Below, piece after piece: positions 9,450 through 20,573 of a stretch of 64,000 bases of DNA (position 1 is the stretch's first letter; each line of letters starts with the position of its first letter). Both the position numbers and the translations under genes were made by a program. Source of the DNA: Cladochytrium replicatum (taxonomy: Eukaryota > Chytridiomycota > Chytridiomycetes > Cladochytriales > Cladochytriaceae); the NCBI GenBank assembly GCA_025526935.1, contig JAHLKD010000039.1, forward strand, positions 62,001-126,000, in the 5' to 3' direction. The notes beneath the pieces are model-generated. The model was not told the origin of the DNA. It made no database searches and saw nothing but the letters and a program-made list of their open reading frames with translations.

Positions 9450-12400
9450 TCATACGCTCCGCGTCGACGTGCCCGACGAAGTCCCCGTCACCGTAGACGC
9501 ACCAGTCGCAGTGGACACACTCGCACTCTCGCTCCCACTCGGCATCGAAGCCGTCTCACTCTCGCTCGCCGTCACGCTCTCGCTCGTTGTCGTTGTAGTC
9601 GTCGTGACGGTCTGGGTCGCACTCTCCGTCGTCAACGTAGTGCTCACATAGCTCGGCCCAGTGCAATAATACACCCTGGTCCCCTTCTTCACGCCGCGCT
9701 CCTCGCACCAATATTCCTTCCCGTAAAGTTCGCAATAGTCCCACTGCGCAAGACAACTGTGTCCGTTCTCCTGGCCATAGCGGTACCCGTTGTGGTCCTT
9801 GGCGGGGTTGAGAATGTAGCCCGTGCACGGAGGGAAGTGCTGCCAATCGTCGCCGGTAGCAAAGATGTCCTTGGATGCGCAGTAGTCCCACTTGTCGTAG
9901 AGCTTGCAGTAGTCGAGCGGGATCAGGCAGCTCTTGTCGTTCTCGAAGCCGTAGCCGTAGCCGTTAGGGTCATATTCAGGGTCAGAGACCTCGGACTCGC
10001 ACGGTGGGAAGTTCTTCCAGTCCTCGTCGTCGGAGCTAGAGTCGCCGCCGTTGCTGATGCCCTTGGACTCACAGTAGTCCCACTTGTCGTAGAGCTTGCA
10101 GTAGTCCAACGGGAGAAGACAGCTCTTGCCATTCTCAAAGCCGTAGCCAAACCCGTTGTCGTCATATGCGGGGTCAGAGACGTCTTCCTCACAGGGGGGG
10201 AAATTGTGCCAGTCATCGCCGTTGTGGCGCTTCATGAACGAAAGCTGGGTAACGGGGACGAATCCGGAGAGATCAGTGCTGCTGGTCGGGTTGGTGAGAT
10301 CTGCTGGCGAAGTTTCAGTGGACGTGGGAGCCGGGCCACTGGAAACATCGGTAGCGGTGTTGTCTGCCGTTGATGTTGGCAGCACCGAGGAAAGGTCGGA
10401 TGTTCCGGTGGATTCAATTGCGGTACTAGTGAGCACGTCGGTAATTGTAACGCTTCCAGTCGGTGTCGGTGTTTCGGTGGGAACGTCTCCCCAGCACTTA
10501 TCAGTCCAGGTCGGTGTGCTTGCATCTGTCACCGTAGGTGTGGAGCCTTCAGAGTCGCCAGTAGCCGTCCCGGTAGGTTCACCTTCAATAGGTGTCTCTG
10601 TTGTTCCGTCACTACCATCCCCAGCATCCGTGGATTCCGCAGGCTGGGTGTCTGAACCTGATCCATCGTCCGTTGCAGTTTCGTTAGGGCTGTCTGTCGC
10701 GGTCTCACTTGATACACCATCAACAGCGGTGGTCTCGGATCCCGATGTCTCAGTGGCGTCGCTTCCAGCGTCTCCAGCGTCTCCACTGTCTCCAGAGTCA
10801 TAGGTACCAGTGGGCTCATCGTCTCCAGAGTCTCCAGCGTTGTAGGTTCCGGTCGGCTCGCTGTCAGAGCCGGTGGTTTCATCGCACGTCTTCGTCGAGT
10901 AATCATCAGTTCCGGTCTGCGTTCCGGTGGAGGACGTCTCGGCAGAGGCCGTGTCCGTCACAGTTCCGGAAATACTTGCGCTATCAGTAGCAGTCGCGGT
11001 TTCCGACGAGCTCCCGCTTATAGTACCGGAACTCAACACACTCGACAAGCTCGTCGTCAACACAGTCGACGACCCAGACCCAGGTCTCGCAATCGCAAGC
11101 GACGAATTGACGTAACGCAGCAGCGCCTGGATCGCCGTAAGCGACATCGCGCCTGCAGACTCAACTTCCGCGCTTGCGTTCGCAAAGATACCAAAGTTGG
11201 AACCTTCCACGTTGAGCTGGTAGCTGTACGGAACCCCAAACGACAGCGCGCTGTCGAGCGCGCTGCCAGTGTCCTGGCCAATCACGTCGTAGTATTGTCC
11301 AGTCGGGAGGGTAACGTTGGCGGTGAGGTTCAGGAAGTCGCTCGCGGCAAGGGCTCCGGCTTGCAGCTCCGTGAACTGGACGGCACGATCGGAGCTGTAC
11401 CCATAGGGATACAGGAGGTGCTGTGGACAAGAAACGTCACTTGGTCTGAGCAGTCTCAAACAAGTGATATAGCACGTACCGACTGAGGGGCGGACTTAAC
11501 CTCAACGAATGAGACCAGGCTTCCAGCAGTCAGGTTCTGCACGTCTTGGAGGTAGGTTGACAAAATCTGTGTCTCAAGTGCCTCGAGAGGCTGGAATCCC
11601 TTGAACGAGGGGGAGCAAGTGGTGTTGCCGCTCACGGTTGCGTTCCATCCGCTGACGTAGTTGCGCTCCAGGTTCTAAAAAAAGCATGTCAGCACACTCC
11701 ACGAAATACAACAGGTCTCAGCCAACAAAACGTACAACACCAGCACAGTTCGAGCCGGGGAGAGACTGAAGGTTCTTGGGCCACAAGCGTGCCAACGGGT
11801 CGGTCAGCGTAAGATTGTAAGCGTCGACGTTCAGCACCGGGATGAAGGTGAAAGAGAAGGTGTCCCTGAAACCCTGCAGTGCCGGGTCCGCAGTGAAGTA
11901 GTACGCAATGTAGTTCACCACGGCGGGCGAAAGCCAGTCGCGTCCGCTTGAGCCACCTAGAAGAACGACGTGGTACTTTCCAGTACCAACAGTCAATCCA
12001 TGCACGGTCCTGTTGAGCGCCGTGACACCCAGTGGCGAGATCGCGGCTCCGATGGTGCCGGTGGCATTGAGGTACACATCGACCGGGTGGAACTCCTTGA
12101 ACAGTCGTGAAGGGTCAGTCACCTTCACAGAGCCGTCCTCAAGATCGATCGGAACAGTGACATTTGTAGCCACAGTTCCGGTGAGCGCCCGACGCGTAAG
12201 GGTCTTGCGGAAGGGTCTCTTGACAAAGCGACGGAACACAGCGCCGAGAACCGACTCGACACGAACAAGACCATCCTGAGGCAATGGCGTTCCGTCGGGG
12301 TTCAAATCGGCCAGGAGGACCTGCATCATGTTGCCGGACAAGTCACGGAATGCATCGACAGTGGCAGAATGGTTGCGGTCGAGAGCTTCAGCTTCGATGA

Positions 12401-12836
12401 GTGCAGTGACGTTGGGGGCGAGAACCTCCGACGTCACATTGACGTTTACTGCCAGGGAGGGAGGGAGCAAGACATCCCAGAAACCAGGTTTGGACGGAGA
12501 CCCTCTGTACTTGTAGATGACATCGAGAAGATTGGACTTACAATACAAGCGAGGATTAGATTAGACAGATTCAATTGCAAAGACACACACCTCGACGAAG
12601 GAAGAGAGAACGGCGGTGTCGGTAGCAGGAGGGTATGTAAGGTTGAAACGCACGAGCGAGTAGTCGTAGTAAGAAGTCACATTTGGAGATAGAAGCGAAG
12701 ATGAGGGGTCAGAGTTGCCCGCCGGAGCCCTTTGGTAGAGTCTTATCGGAGTCGCAGAAGCAAAGGCCAGCAGCGACGAGAGCAGGAGGAGGAGTAGTAG
12801 TGCCGGCGGTGGATTGATACCGGCCGGCGTAGACAT
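9450..12836 (-). CDS. Secreted M14-fold pseudo-carboxypeptidase with Ser/Thr linker and three CBM10/dockerin-like repeats (4 exons)
   Basis: Exons 12836..12591, 12536..11736, 11674..11480 and 11420..9450 join in frame to about 1070 residues. The order is: signal peptide (MSTPAG then a poly-Leu core); prodomain-like region; M14 carboxypeptidase fold, about residues 200-525; Ser/Thr/Asp/Glu-rich linker, about 530-805; three tandem Cys-rich repeats, about 815-1005; Thr/Ser tail. The fold is recognised from VVLLGGSSGRDWLSPAVVNY (family GGIHAREWISPA), FIPVLNVDAYN, NLERNY and LLYPYGY. All zinc ligands are lost: HxxE has become SxxD and His196 is replaced (K in VEVKSAP). The general-base Glu270 position reads Gln (YSYQLNVEG). 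The fungal Ecm14 family is a known precedent for inactive M14 proteins. Each C-terminal repeat carries four Cys and a GYGYGFEN-KSC motif resembling CBM10/fungal dockerin (PF02013). The likely role is a wall-associated binding or scaffold protein. Confidence 0.8.
9650..10220 (-). repeat. Three tandem coding repeats of a Cys-rich CBM10/dockerin-like module
   Basis: Inside the last exon of the pseudo-carboxypeptidase gene. The units run approximately 10220..10045, 10035..9855 and 9855..9650. Each reads DDW/EDW, then FPPC, then D-P-x-x-D-x-NGxxYGxEN, then SCL, DYC and a final W/Y-C. Units 1 and 2 are nearly identical; unit 3 is more diverged and ends with an extra RVYYCTGP. The spacing of aromatic, Gly, Glu-Asn and Cys residues resembles the CBM10 core (NGWGWEN..SC). 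The domain assignment is tentative; the repeat itself is certain. Confidence 0.8.
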
Positions 12837-13716
12837 CGTGAATGCGAAGATGAGGCAATAGAAATGGCACACAGGCACACCGCGAAGCCAAACAATGCGT
12901 TGGGGATCTTAAATGGACCACCAACGACTCAGGACTTGGGGGACTCGGGGAGGGGATGGATGATGATGGGGATAATTGAAAATGGCTGGGTAAATCAAGG
13001 AAATCCAGACGGAATAGGGGAGGCGAGGATGGGCAGTAATTTAGTAATATGATACTAATAACAATGACATTGGTTGGTATTGAATGGTACTGTGCGCAAC
13101 GGACATTTACAGTTGGGTTTCATTCATCTGACCATTGTTCGGTATCCGATTCACAATTGATGGTTGGATGGGCATTGTTTGGGGAATTCTCCATCTTTTA
13201 CCGCATATAAAAGCTGAGTTTTGCATGTATTTCTTGTTCCTGGATACACCGAGACAGCTCAAAACTGTTCACATTATTTACTGCCTCTGTGTCGAGAGTG
13301 CACTACTGAAATACCGCTGCTTCCATGGGTACGAACCACGCAGGCGTTTGATTATCACATCTCTCAATGTCATCACGACATTTTCACAAAAAAACACATC
13401 CAAACTTTGCTTGCTCCCCCATCTACAGACCGAATCAATAAAGTCTCGATAAAATGAAAACGACAGCGGGGACCGAATCAATAAAGTCTCGATAAAATGA
13501 AAACGACAGCGGGGGTTGTTTCTTCACTCTACTGCTGAAACATGCAAAAAGGAAAAACAATGCCGAACCCTTTCCATCGACTCAGTCACACGAATCTCGG
13601 AATGGTTGGTGAAATGGAATGAAGAAATGCACAAAATCTACAAGAACCCAACAAGGTTAGACTAGACACCCCCCGAATCCACGCTCGTCCCTGCAATCTT
13701 CATCGCTGATTTTCCC
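12837..13716. other. Intergenic between two minus-strand genes; holds one perfect tandem duplication
   Basis: Contains the upstream region of the pseudo-carboxypeptidase gene, including a G-rich stretch near 12935-13035, and the downstream region of the Kin4-like gene. No gene is supported here. Confidence 0.5.
13428..13513. repeat. 43-bp tandem duplication (two copies)
   Basis: Copies start at 13428 and 13471 and are identical. The unit begins GACCGAATCAATAAAG and ends GACAGCGGG. It is non-coding, 200-290 bp downstream of the Kin4-like stop codon. Confidence 0.95.
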
Positions 13717-16700
13717 TTAAATCACAAACTCGCCGTTCTGCAACGGCAACCTCGGCAAACACTCCAAGTAAAGCCTCTTGAATCCCCAAATGTCGCCCCT
13801 CACCCTCTTGAAATCAACCACATACAACCCTGCGAGGTTCTTGATCTTGTGGATCTCAACCGTGAACCTCACCTCACCTCCCACCCAACTCAACGGCTGC
13901 GTCTGCTGCGCCTGTTGCGCCTGGAACTGCACGTCCTCCGCCCCTGCCGCGGTTCCAAACAATACGCTCCCGTTCCCGTTCCCGTTCACGCTTCCCTGCC
14001 TCGCAAACACAAACGAGCTCCGACTCCGCGTCGACACTGCGTCCCCCCCGCCCGAACTCAACCTGCTCACTCCGGGCGACGTCCCAAGCTGACTGAAACT
14101 CGTCACCGTCATCTGACTCTCCTCCCCAAACCCTACGCCCCCATTTCCAACCCCGAAACTCACACTGCTACGGACCCCGCCAGGCTGCATGTAAAACATC
14201 GGTCCTCCTCCAAACCGCCCCGTCCCCATCCCGCTCGTCGCCGCAAGGTACGCCTCCGTAGCAAGCCGGTCCACCTCCACGAGCCGCGCGTCGCCCTTGC
14301 CGTCGTACCCCTTGTTCCATGACCGCCCGTGCGACGCCATGTACTTGATCCGCTTGAGGAACGAGATCGGCATCGACGCAAACACGTTCGCCATCGCCCG
14401 CTTGCTCTTGTTGCGCTTCACGTGGCCGTTGATTGTCGGCGACCCGATCGATCGCACGTCGATCGAGACCCGCGGCTGCGACGACGGCGCCGCAGGTACG
14501 GGCACGGGCGATGCCGGCGCCGTAGGGTAGGCGGCTTGCACCTGCCCTTGCTGGAACACGCTCGCCGCTTCCGACTCCCGTCCGAAACTCACCGTGTCGT
14601 CGTTCACCGCCATACTCTGTCGCCTCAGCACCGCTTCCTCCCCGCCCACTCCGTTCACAGTCAACACGCTCATGTTCCAGTCAGAGTTTGAAAAGATGTG
14701 GCCGACCGCACCGTGCGTCACCACCCCGTTGGGAGACCCGCTCTCGCTCCTCCGCGGGCGGATCACCTTCAACTTCATGTCGCCGTCTGCACGGCTCACA
14801 ATCAACCCAAGCTCTTCAAGCACATGCGCAATCTCAATAATCAGCAACTGCGGCGCTTTGCTAGTCAACGCGCGACGGTCCAAAGGTCCATTATGGTACT
14901 TTAGTTTCGCCGCGACAGCGCTGTTCGGCGCAAGTCCACCAGGGCTGTTGTGCAACGACGATCCAGAGCTTCCCGCGCGCTTGGGTGTCTTGTTGAACAT
15001 CGACACGCCAAACATCGACCCTTCCTTCCCATTGATGCTCCCTTCGCGCACAGAGCTGCTCGTCGTCGACGCGTTCATGTATGTCTCAGAGTACGAGCTT
15101 GCCGCTTGGAAGCTCGGGCGTCCGACCGCGTTCGAGCTCCCGTTCCCGTTCGGAACCGAAACGCTGACGTTCGTGGTCGAGTCCGACACAACGGATAGGT
15201 TCTGCCTCGACACCAAGCCGTTCGAGTTCTGGTACGGCAGGTACACGGCCGAGGTCGACGTGCCTGCGGTGCCGGTAAGATACATCGTATGTCTCGTGCC
15301 GTTGCCGATGACAGGTGAGTGTATACGTGTTGGACTCTCCGTCAACTCCTCGTCAAACATCGATACAGCGCGCGTCTTTGTACCCCTGCGTTTGAAGATT
15401 CCAAATACTTTTGACTTGCGTCCTTCAGAAGTGCTCATGCTTCGCGACATGTCCACGCTCGCACGTCCGATGCCGTCGACAGCTGGCGAGCTGCGCGTGC
15501 TGGGGGTTCGTGTAATGTCCATGCTGTACCCCTTTCGCTCCTGTACAACAACCACACGTGGTTTGGGCGCGGGAACGGCGGCCGGGGTAACGTGCGAAGG
15601 AACAACGCTGTCGGCGGGCGGGGTAGCGTCACCATCCTCCGCCATCGGAGTGTCATCCATCATAGTGACCTCAGCAACAGCTGTCGTAGGGACTTCGACC
15701 GTGTCGGTGGGCGCATCCGCAACCGTCGCGGCAGCAGGCTCGTCGATCTCCATCGCCTGCACCTTCTCCGCAACCTGCTCAACAACAACAAGGTCCAAGC
15801 GATGGTCTTCCTGCGTCGGCGTCGATGGTCCCTCGAGCTCGTTGTCAGTCGCAAACAAGCTCTCCATGGTCTGTCGGACACCTTCAGGCCCAATCACAGG
15901 CTGGATCTCCAAGCCCGCCGTTGTGCTAGCAGCAGCCGCGACCGGCGCGGCAGGCGCATCTTGCGGCGTGCTTTCGACTGCTGGAGTCTCTGGTGGCGAC
16001 AGCATGGCAGGCGGTGTGCTGACCATCACCACCTTCATTGGTGTAGGCGTCGAAGGTTCAGGAACTTCAGTCTCAAAGACGATTTTCTCGATGGGAGTGC
16101 TTGGAACTTGTTGTGTGGGAGCAGTGTCGTTATCTACTGACACGTCTGGCATAGGTGTGTCGACTGGGGCAGACGGGATAGGTGTGGTGTTGTTGTTGAG
16201 CCGGTCTTCTGGGGCCGGCGTGGCCGCGGGTGTAACGTACAATCCATCTTCCACCTTTTGCATAGAAAATTAGCCGACAGTTGAAAAGCAAAATTGAGAA
16301 CACAACAAACGTACGTCCTTGGCGAGAGCGGCCGCTTCCTCAAAGATGTAAGCGTAGGGAGCAAGCCATCTGCAATAAACAGTGTCAAAAAGAAGACCAT
16401 CAATCATTTGTGTAGGCTCCCCCACCTATGTGACATGACATCGTTCATCTTGGCGCGGTACTTCGGATCTGGTACGAGCATCTTTCGGAGCATGCTACGA
16501 GCGTCATCACTGACATAGTCCGGGAACTCGAGCTCGGTTTCGAGAATGTACTTGTACAGCAGGTTGATGTTGTCGCCTTCGGGGTTCGCTGGGTCGTCAT
16601 CGAACGGAAGATAACCGCAAAGCATGGCGTAGAGGATGACACCACACGACCAGATATCAGCTGCCTCTCCAACATATCCCTGCCCAAACACATTAATTTC

Positions 16701-17864
16701 GTGAGATGTTTCAAAATTTTTTCCCCTCACATCAGAGATGACGAGTTCGGGAGCCGCGTAGCACGGGCTTCCACAACTAGTAGTCAGAAGCACTCCAGGG
16801 TCTCCGTCCTCGTCCAGTACGCCCCAAACTCCTCCCATTCCCTGAGTTTCAGCGGTCTCTGCTATGCTGCGGTTAGCAAAGCCAAAGTCGGTGATGACAA
16901 TGTTTCTGTGCGAGTCGAGTAGCAAGTTTTCGAGCTTGAGATCGCGGTGGACGATATGGTTGCGGTGGAGGTAGTGGACACCGGCAATGAGCTGGGCAAA
17001 GAACCTACAGGCGTCTTTTTCTCGGAGGTAGCGGTGGGCGAGGATGTGTTCAAAGAGTTCGCCTCCGGAGGCGTACTCCATGACCATTCCGATGTACTGG
17101 TCGGTCTCGACGACTTCGTGGAGCTTGACGATGAACGGGTGTGATACGGACTGCCATAACAAGTGTCAGAACACTACAAAATTTGGAAAATTCTGTTATC
17201 CCAAACCTGAAGGATAGAAATCTCGCGCATAAGTTTCGCTCCGCGGTCTCCATTTTCCAGCGACTCTTTCTTGATCAATTTAATGGCCAGCTGTTTAAAA
17301 TAAGATATAGAATCTGGGTCAGCGTCACTTCAGGGAGAGCGATCAACTTCACTATGGTACTATTCTCCTCTTCATCCAATTTATCCTCTGTATCATGTCG
17401 CGAAGCGCCATGAATTAATTCAACTCCATCTCCAACCAGTCGTCGAATGGCAACCACATGGCGCGAAACCTACTCCGTGCCCGCCCCTTCTTGTTATTAC
17501 CCCAGTCAATGATAGCATGGCGCGAATCACCATGCTCTGCTCCGTTCCCCCTCCTCAAATGTGTCACCCGGTCCCCACTCTTCTCATTCTTGAGGCCAAG
17601 CAAATTACACGGCGCTCCGCGCCTTCTCCTTAGAGTCTTACTCGATCTCCACCGTTGTTCTCCATTGGTTTCGCATACCTCCTTCCCGGTGAGAGTATGA
17701 ACGGCCAGCTTGACCTTTCCAAACTCTCCTTCACCAATGGTTTTCCCGAGCCTGTAAGGTCCAAAGTTCGCCTGTTTCCTTGAAGAGTGGTGATGCGACG
17801 ACGAGTGGTGTGTTCCGTGGTGGTGGTGGTGAGCGGCTGTTGCCGAGCCGGCGGGTGGCGACAT
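13717..17864 (-). CDS. Kin4/Ppk1-like CAMKL serine/threonine kinase with split KA1-like C-terminus (6 exons)
   Basis: Exons 17864..17679, 17290..17207, 17150..16731, 16679..16426, 16369..16315 and 16254..13717 give about 1178 residues. The kinase domain is complete: GEGEFGKV (45-52), catalytic Lys in AIKLIKK, HRDLKLEN from residue 158, DFG at 178-180, and TSCGSPCYAAPELVIS in the activation segment. The YASGGELFEHILAHRYL and GYLPFDDDPANPEGDNINLL stretches match the Kin4 group, which delays mitotic exit when the spindle is misplaced (S. cerevisiae Kin4; S. pombe Ppk1). A His/Ser-rich N-terminus precedes the kinase. The long disordered middle (about 340-790) is Pro/Thr/Val-rich. A KA1-like domain is split: LLIIEIAHVLEELGLIV near 800 and VRFTVEIHKIKNLAGLYVVD to GFKRLYLECLPRLPL at the end, with about 290 residues between. 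KA1 domains bind acidic membranes. Intron 16680..16730 is 51 nt and in frame, so retention would insert 17 residues in the activation segment. Confidence 0.88.
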
Positions 17865-18587
17865 GATTGAGTGGAGTAGTATGAAGGGGTATTAAGTAGT
17901 GCGGACAAGCAAGTAGTAGAATCTAACAGAGCGAGATTAGAAAAGCGAAATGGCGGGCAAGCAATGGGAATGTAAAGCTTGAACGAGAATGGCGTACTTA
18001 TGAATAGGAAATGCAGAGTACGGCAATGCAGCGAGAAATGTAACACAAAGGCAGGCACACCGGCACACCAGGCACAACAGGCACGACAGGCACTACAGGC
18101 ACACACCACGACCGCTGGGCAGCAAAGCAAAGTGAAGCGGCGACGAATGGATAGGATTGCCCTAGCACTGAGTAGGGTTAACAGCCAGGGTTCCTGTGCT
18201 GCGATCCACGTGTGCAGGATTGGTGTGGCTGTGGTTTTCTATGAATTTTTTTATTACTAACAGCCGGATGGGCACGTGGATAGATGGATTATCTGGACTG
18301 GGCAACTTTACCGTGGTGGGTGTGGTTGTAGTGGAGGAATGTCTGTATTACATACATACTATTGCTATTACTACCATCTGGATTAAACCGAAGATGCCGT
18401 GCTGCACTCGCTATTGTAAATCATCCTTTATTTGGTTATATTTTTCAAACTCCGGGAAGAACTGGAAAATTATCATCCGACCGTTTTGTCATTTTAAATG
18501 CAGCTCCAAAATCAACCAGTTGACATTTGTGGTTTATTTTATCCGCAACAGCGTTCTTCAAAGATGTTGTCGTAAAGAGGTGCGCAT
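17865..18587. other. Upstream region of the Kin4-like gene with a 9-bp minisatellite
   Basis: Around 18050-18106 an imperfect 9-bp motif (ACAGGCACN) is repeated about six times, roughly 190 bp upstream of the kinase start codon. No gene is supported between 17865 and 18587. Confidence 0.6.
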
Positions 18588-19345
18588 TTGAACATTTATC
18601 CTCCTATTTCAGATCGAATTTCGTTTTTGAGACGGCACATCAAGAAAAAGAATAATTTTCTGGAAGAGCATTCCTCGATGAATCAATATGGTATATCACA
18701 CCTCGCGAATGGCTTACCTCCAGATCTCGTTGCAAAACTGTTGAACTTTGCTCAAACTTCGAGCCCGCGAAAAACGCCTGGTTCTCACGTTTTGTTGGCA
18801 AGTTCCGGAGTTTCGAAGTACCTCTTCAGTCATCAAGCTCCTTGAGAGCACCTTCACCTTTCTCTTTGAGAGGGCCGTGCACTGCTGGCATTTCGTACAG
18901 AACGCATTTTTGGTGGAGTCGTCGCGGTGTGCGTCCTCTCATGTCCGAAGCGAACGCGGATAAGCTTGGTCTGATCCATCTTGCATTTCCGGGGATGGTG
19001 TCCCAGGGTAATTTTCTTCGGCCGCTTTCCATATCAGCCAACCAGCAGATATTTCAATCAGATGCCAGTTCTTGCGGACTTGGTTTGCGCTAGAATCAAT
19101 CTGTAACAACCCAGACAGCGTCGCCCGTGTGGAATCCGTCACCGTCAACCCACTCCTCTGCTGCTTCTCAGTCATCTCCTCCACCTGGGTCGCTTTGCGG
19201 GTCCACTTGTAGCATCCCTACCAGCATTAGTGGTGTACGTCAGCGCCACCACTTTCGCTCTTGCTCCTCGATCATATTCGCCATCGTCCAACACCGTGGC
19301 TCCCTCGAATGTACACTGAACGCTTTAAAGGGAGAAGATAAGTAA
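18588..19345 (+). other. Possible decayed coding sequence, unassigned
   Basis: Overlapping plus-strand frames carry protein-like pieces, for example NGLPPDLVAKLLNFAQTSS, which is faintly F-box-like, then RLVLTFCWQVPEF in another frame and further stretches to about 19345. Frame changes and stops interrupt the reading, and no GT-AG introns were found that repair it convincingly. It could be a relic of an F-box-type gene or simply chance; I do not assign a function. Confidence 0.2.
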
Positions 19346-19882
19346 AGAAATGTGAAGTCACTGAACATCCTCGTTAATAAAACCCTAACAACTGATTAAT
19401 TGAAGATCAGCGAGGACGCCAACACTTTTCTAAAATACTGAAACACTGGCCACTCTGCTTTATCCCGGAGTTCTTGAGGAAGTGAGTTGGGATCGCTTTT
19501 GCATGGAACTCCTTTAGATTTTGAATTGATCTCGGATCTCAATTATTTTCTTTTAACATTTCAAATGTCCCTTACTGTGATTCCGTGATTTTGATTTTGA
19601 TTTTGATTTTGATGTTGGTTGCAAAGCACGCACACACCACCGCCCCGCTCCAGCCACACGTCGGTCACATGAGCATCCGCTGGCTGGTGTGACTCTCCGC
19701 TGACTCTCTACCCAAAACAACAATAAGGTCCACCCCGCTCAGCTCTCGGCTCTGGAGTTTCCTAACCTACCTTTGCGTAAGCTCGCCCTGCCTTCATTGT
19801 CGTTGTTCTGCTCATTCCAATGCACGAATGACCCCCCCACTAGAACACTCTTTGTTAATCTCCCGCACTCCCCCGGAAAGCC
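19346..19882. other. Upstream region of the Yippee gene; contains a short microsatellite
   Basis: No gene seen. Near 19588-19614 the hexamer GATTTT is repeated about four times. The remainder, up to the start codon at 19883, is pyrimidine-rich, as often seen upstream of fungal start codons. Confidence 0.4.
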
Positions 19883-20573
19883 ATGGGCATCATCTACCGC
19901 CGCTACATCGACCCCAAAGACGCCTCACCCTCGTCGCGCATATTTGGCTGCCTCTGCTGCAAGACCCATCTCTCCTCCACCGACGAAATATACTCTCGGG
20001 TATGGTTCGCCGCTGGCATTGCAATGCCTCTCCAACATGTGTTTTTCATGCTTACCCTTCGATTTCGCATCTCTCATTTCTATACACTGTATCTCGTTAA
20101 CGGCTGTTTCCCCTTCCACACCGTGGATACATTCGAAAAAAATCAGGCTTTCCACGGCCAGCACGGAAAGGCGTACTTGTTCAACAAAGTGTAAGTTTTG
20201 TCTTGTTTGTACGTGAGCTTCTATTTCGCAGAAAGGAGACCTTTCTTTATCGAATCGTTCGCTCAATGAACAAACCCTAGAATCAACGTTACCGAAGGCG
20301 AGCCTCAAGATCGCAGCATGACCACTGGCCTTCACAACGTCACCGATATCATGTGCGCTACCTGCCAGACCGTCGTCGGCTGGAAATATGTAGGCATTCC
20401 CGCCCTTTTCTTGCCAAAAAATGCAATATTAGTAGCTCCCTGCATTAACAACTTTGGCTCATGACTTTTCTTACCTTCTCCCCTGCCCTCTTGCATTCTT
20501 TGTTCAGATCAAAGCATATGAGGAAACCCAGAAGTACAAAGAAGGAAAATTCATCCTGGTACCTGGCCCCTAG
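19883..20573 (+). CDS. Yippee-family zinc-binding protein (Moh1-like), 4 exons
   Basis: Exons 19883..19999, 20147..20190, 20281..20389 and 20508..20573 join in frame to 111 residues, the usual Yippee length. The two CxxC zinc motifs are present (FGCLCCKTHLS and MCATCQTVVGWKY). The signature blocks FHGQHGKAYLFNKV, TTGLHNVTDI and ETQKYKEGKFIL match the family in order. All introns have GT donors and AG acceptors. Yippee proteins adopt a beta-tent fold related to cereblon. Yeast Moh1 and mammalian YPEL5 are GID/CTLH ubiquitin-ligase-associated, so a regulatory role in protein turnover is plausible. Three introns in a 111-residue gene are typical of the intron-rich style of this genome. Confidence 0.95.

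Noticed and set aside
9381-10803. Long plus-strand frames (330 and 215 codons) opposite the Cys-rich repeat gene
   Set aside because: They overlap the pseudo-carboxypeptidase exon on the other strand, are Val/Arg-rich and repeat with it, and have no independent features.
14594-16273. A 559-codon open frame antisense to the last exon of the Kin4-like gene
   Set aside because: It mirrors a GC-rich, low-complexity coding exon, shows no domain, and the sense strand has a complete kinase gene with conserved splice sites. It is a codon-composition shadow.
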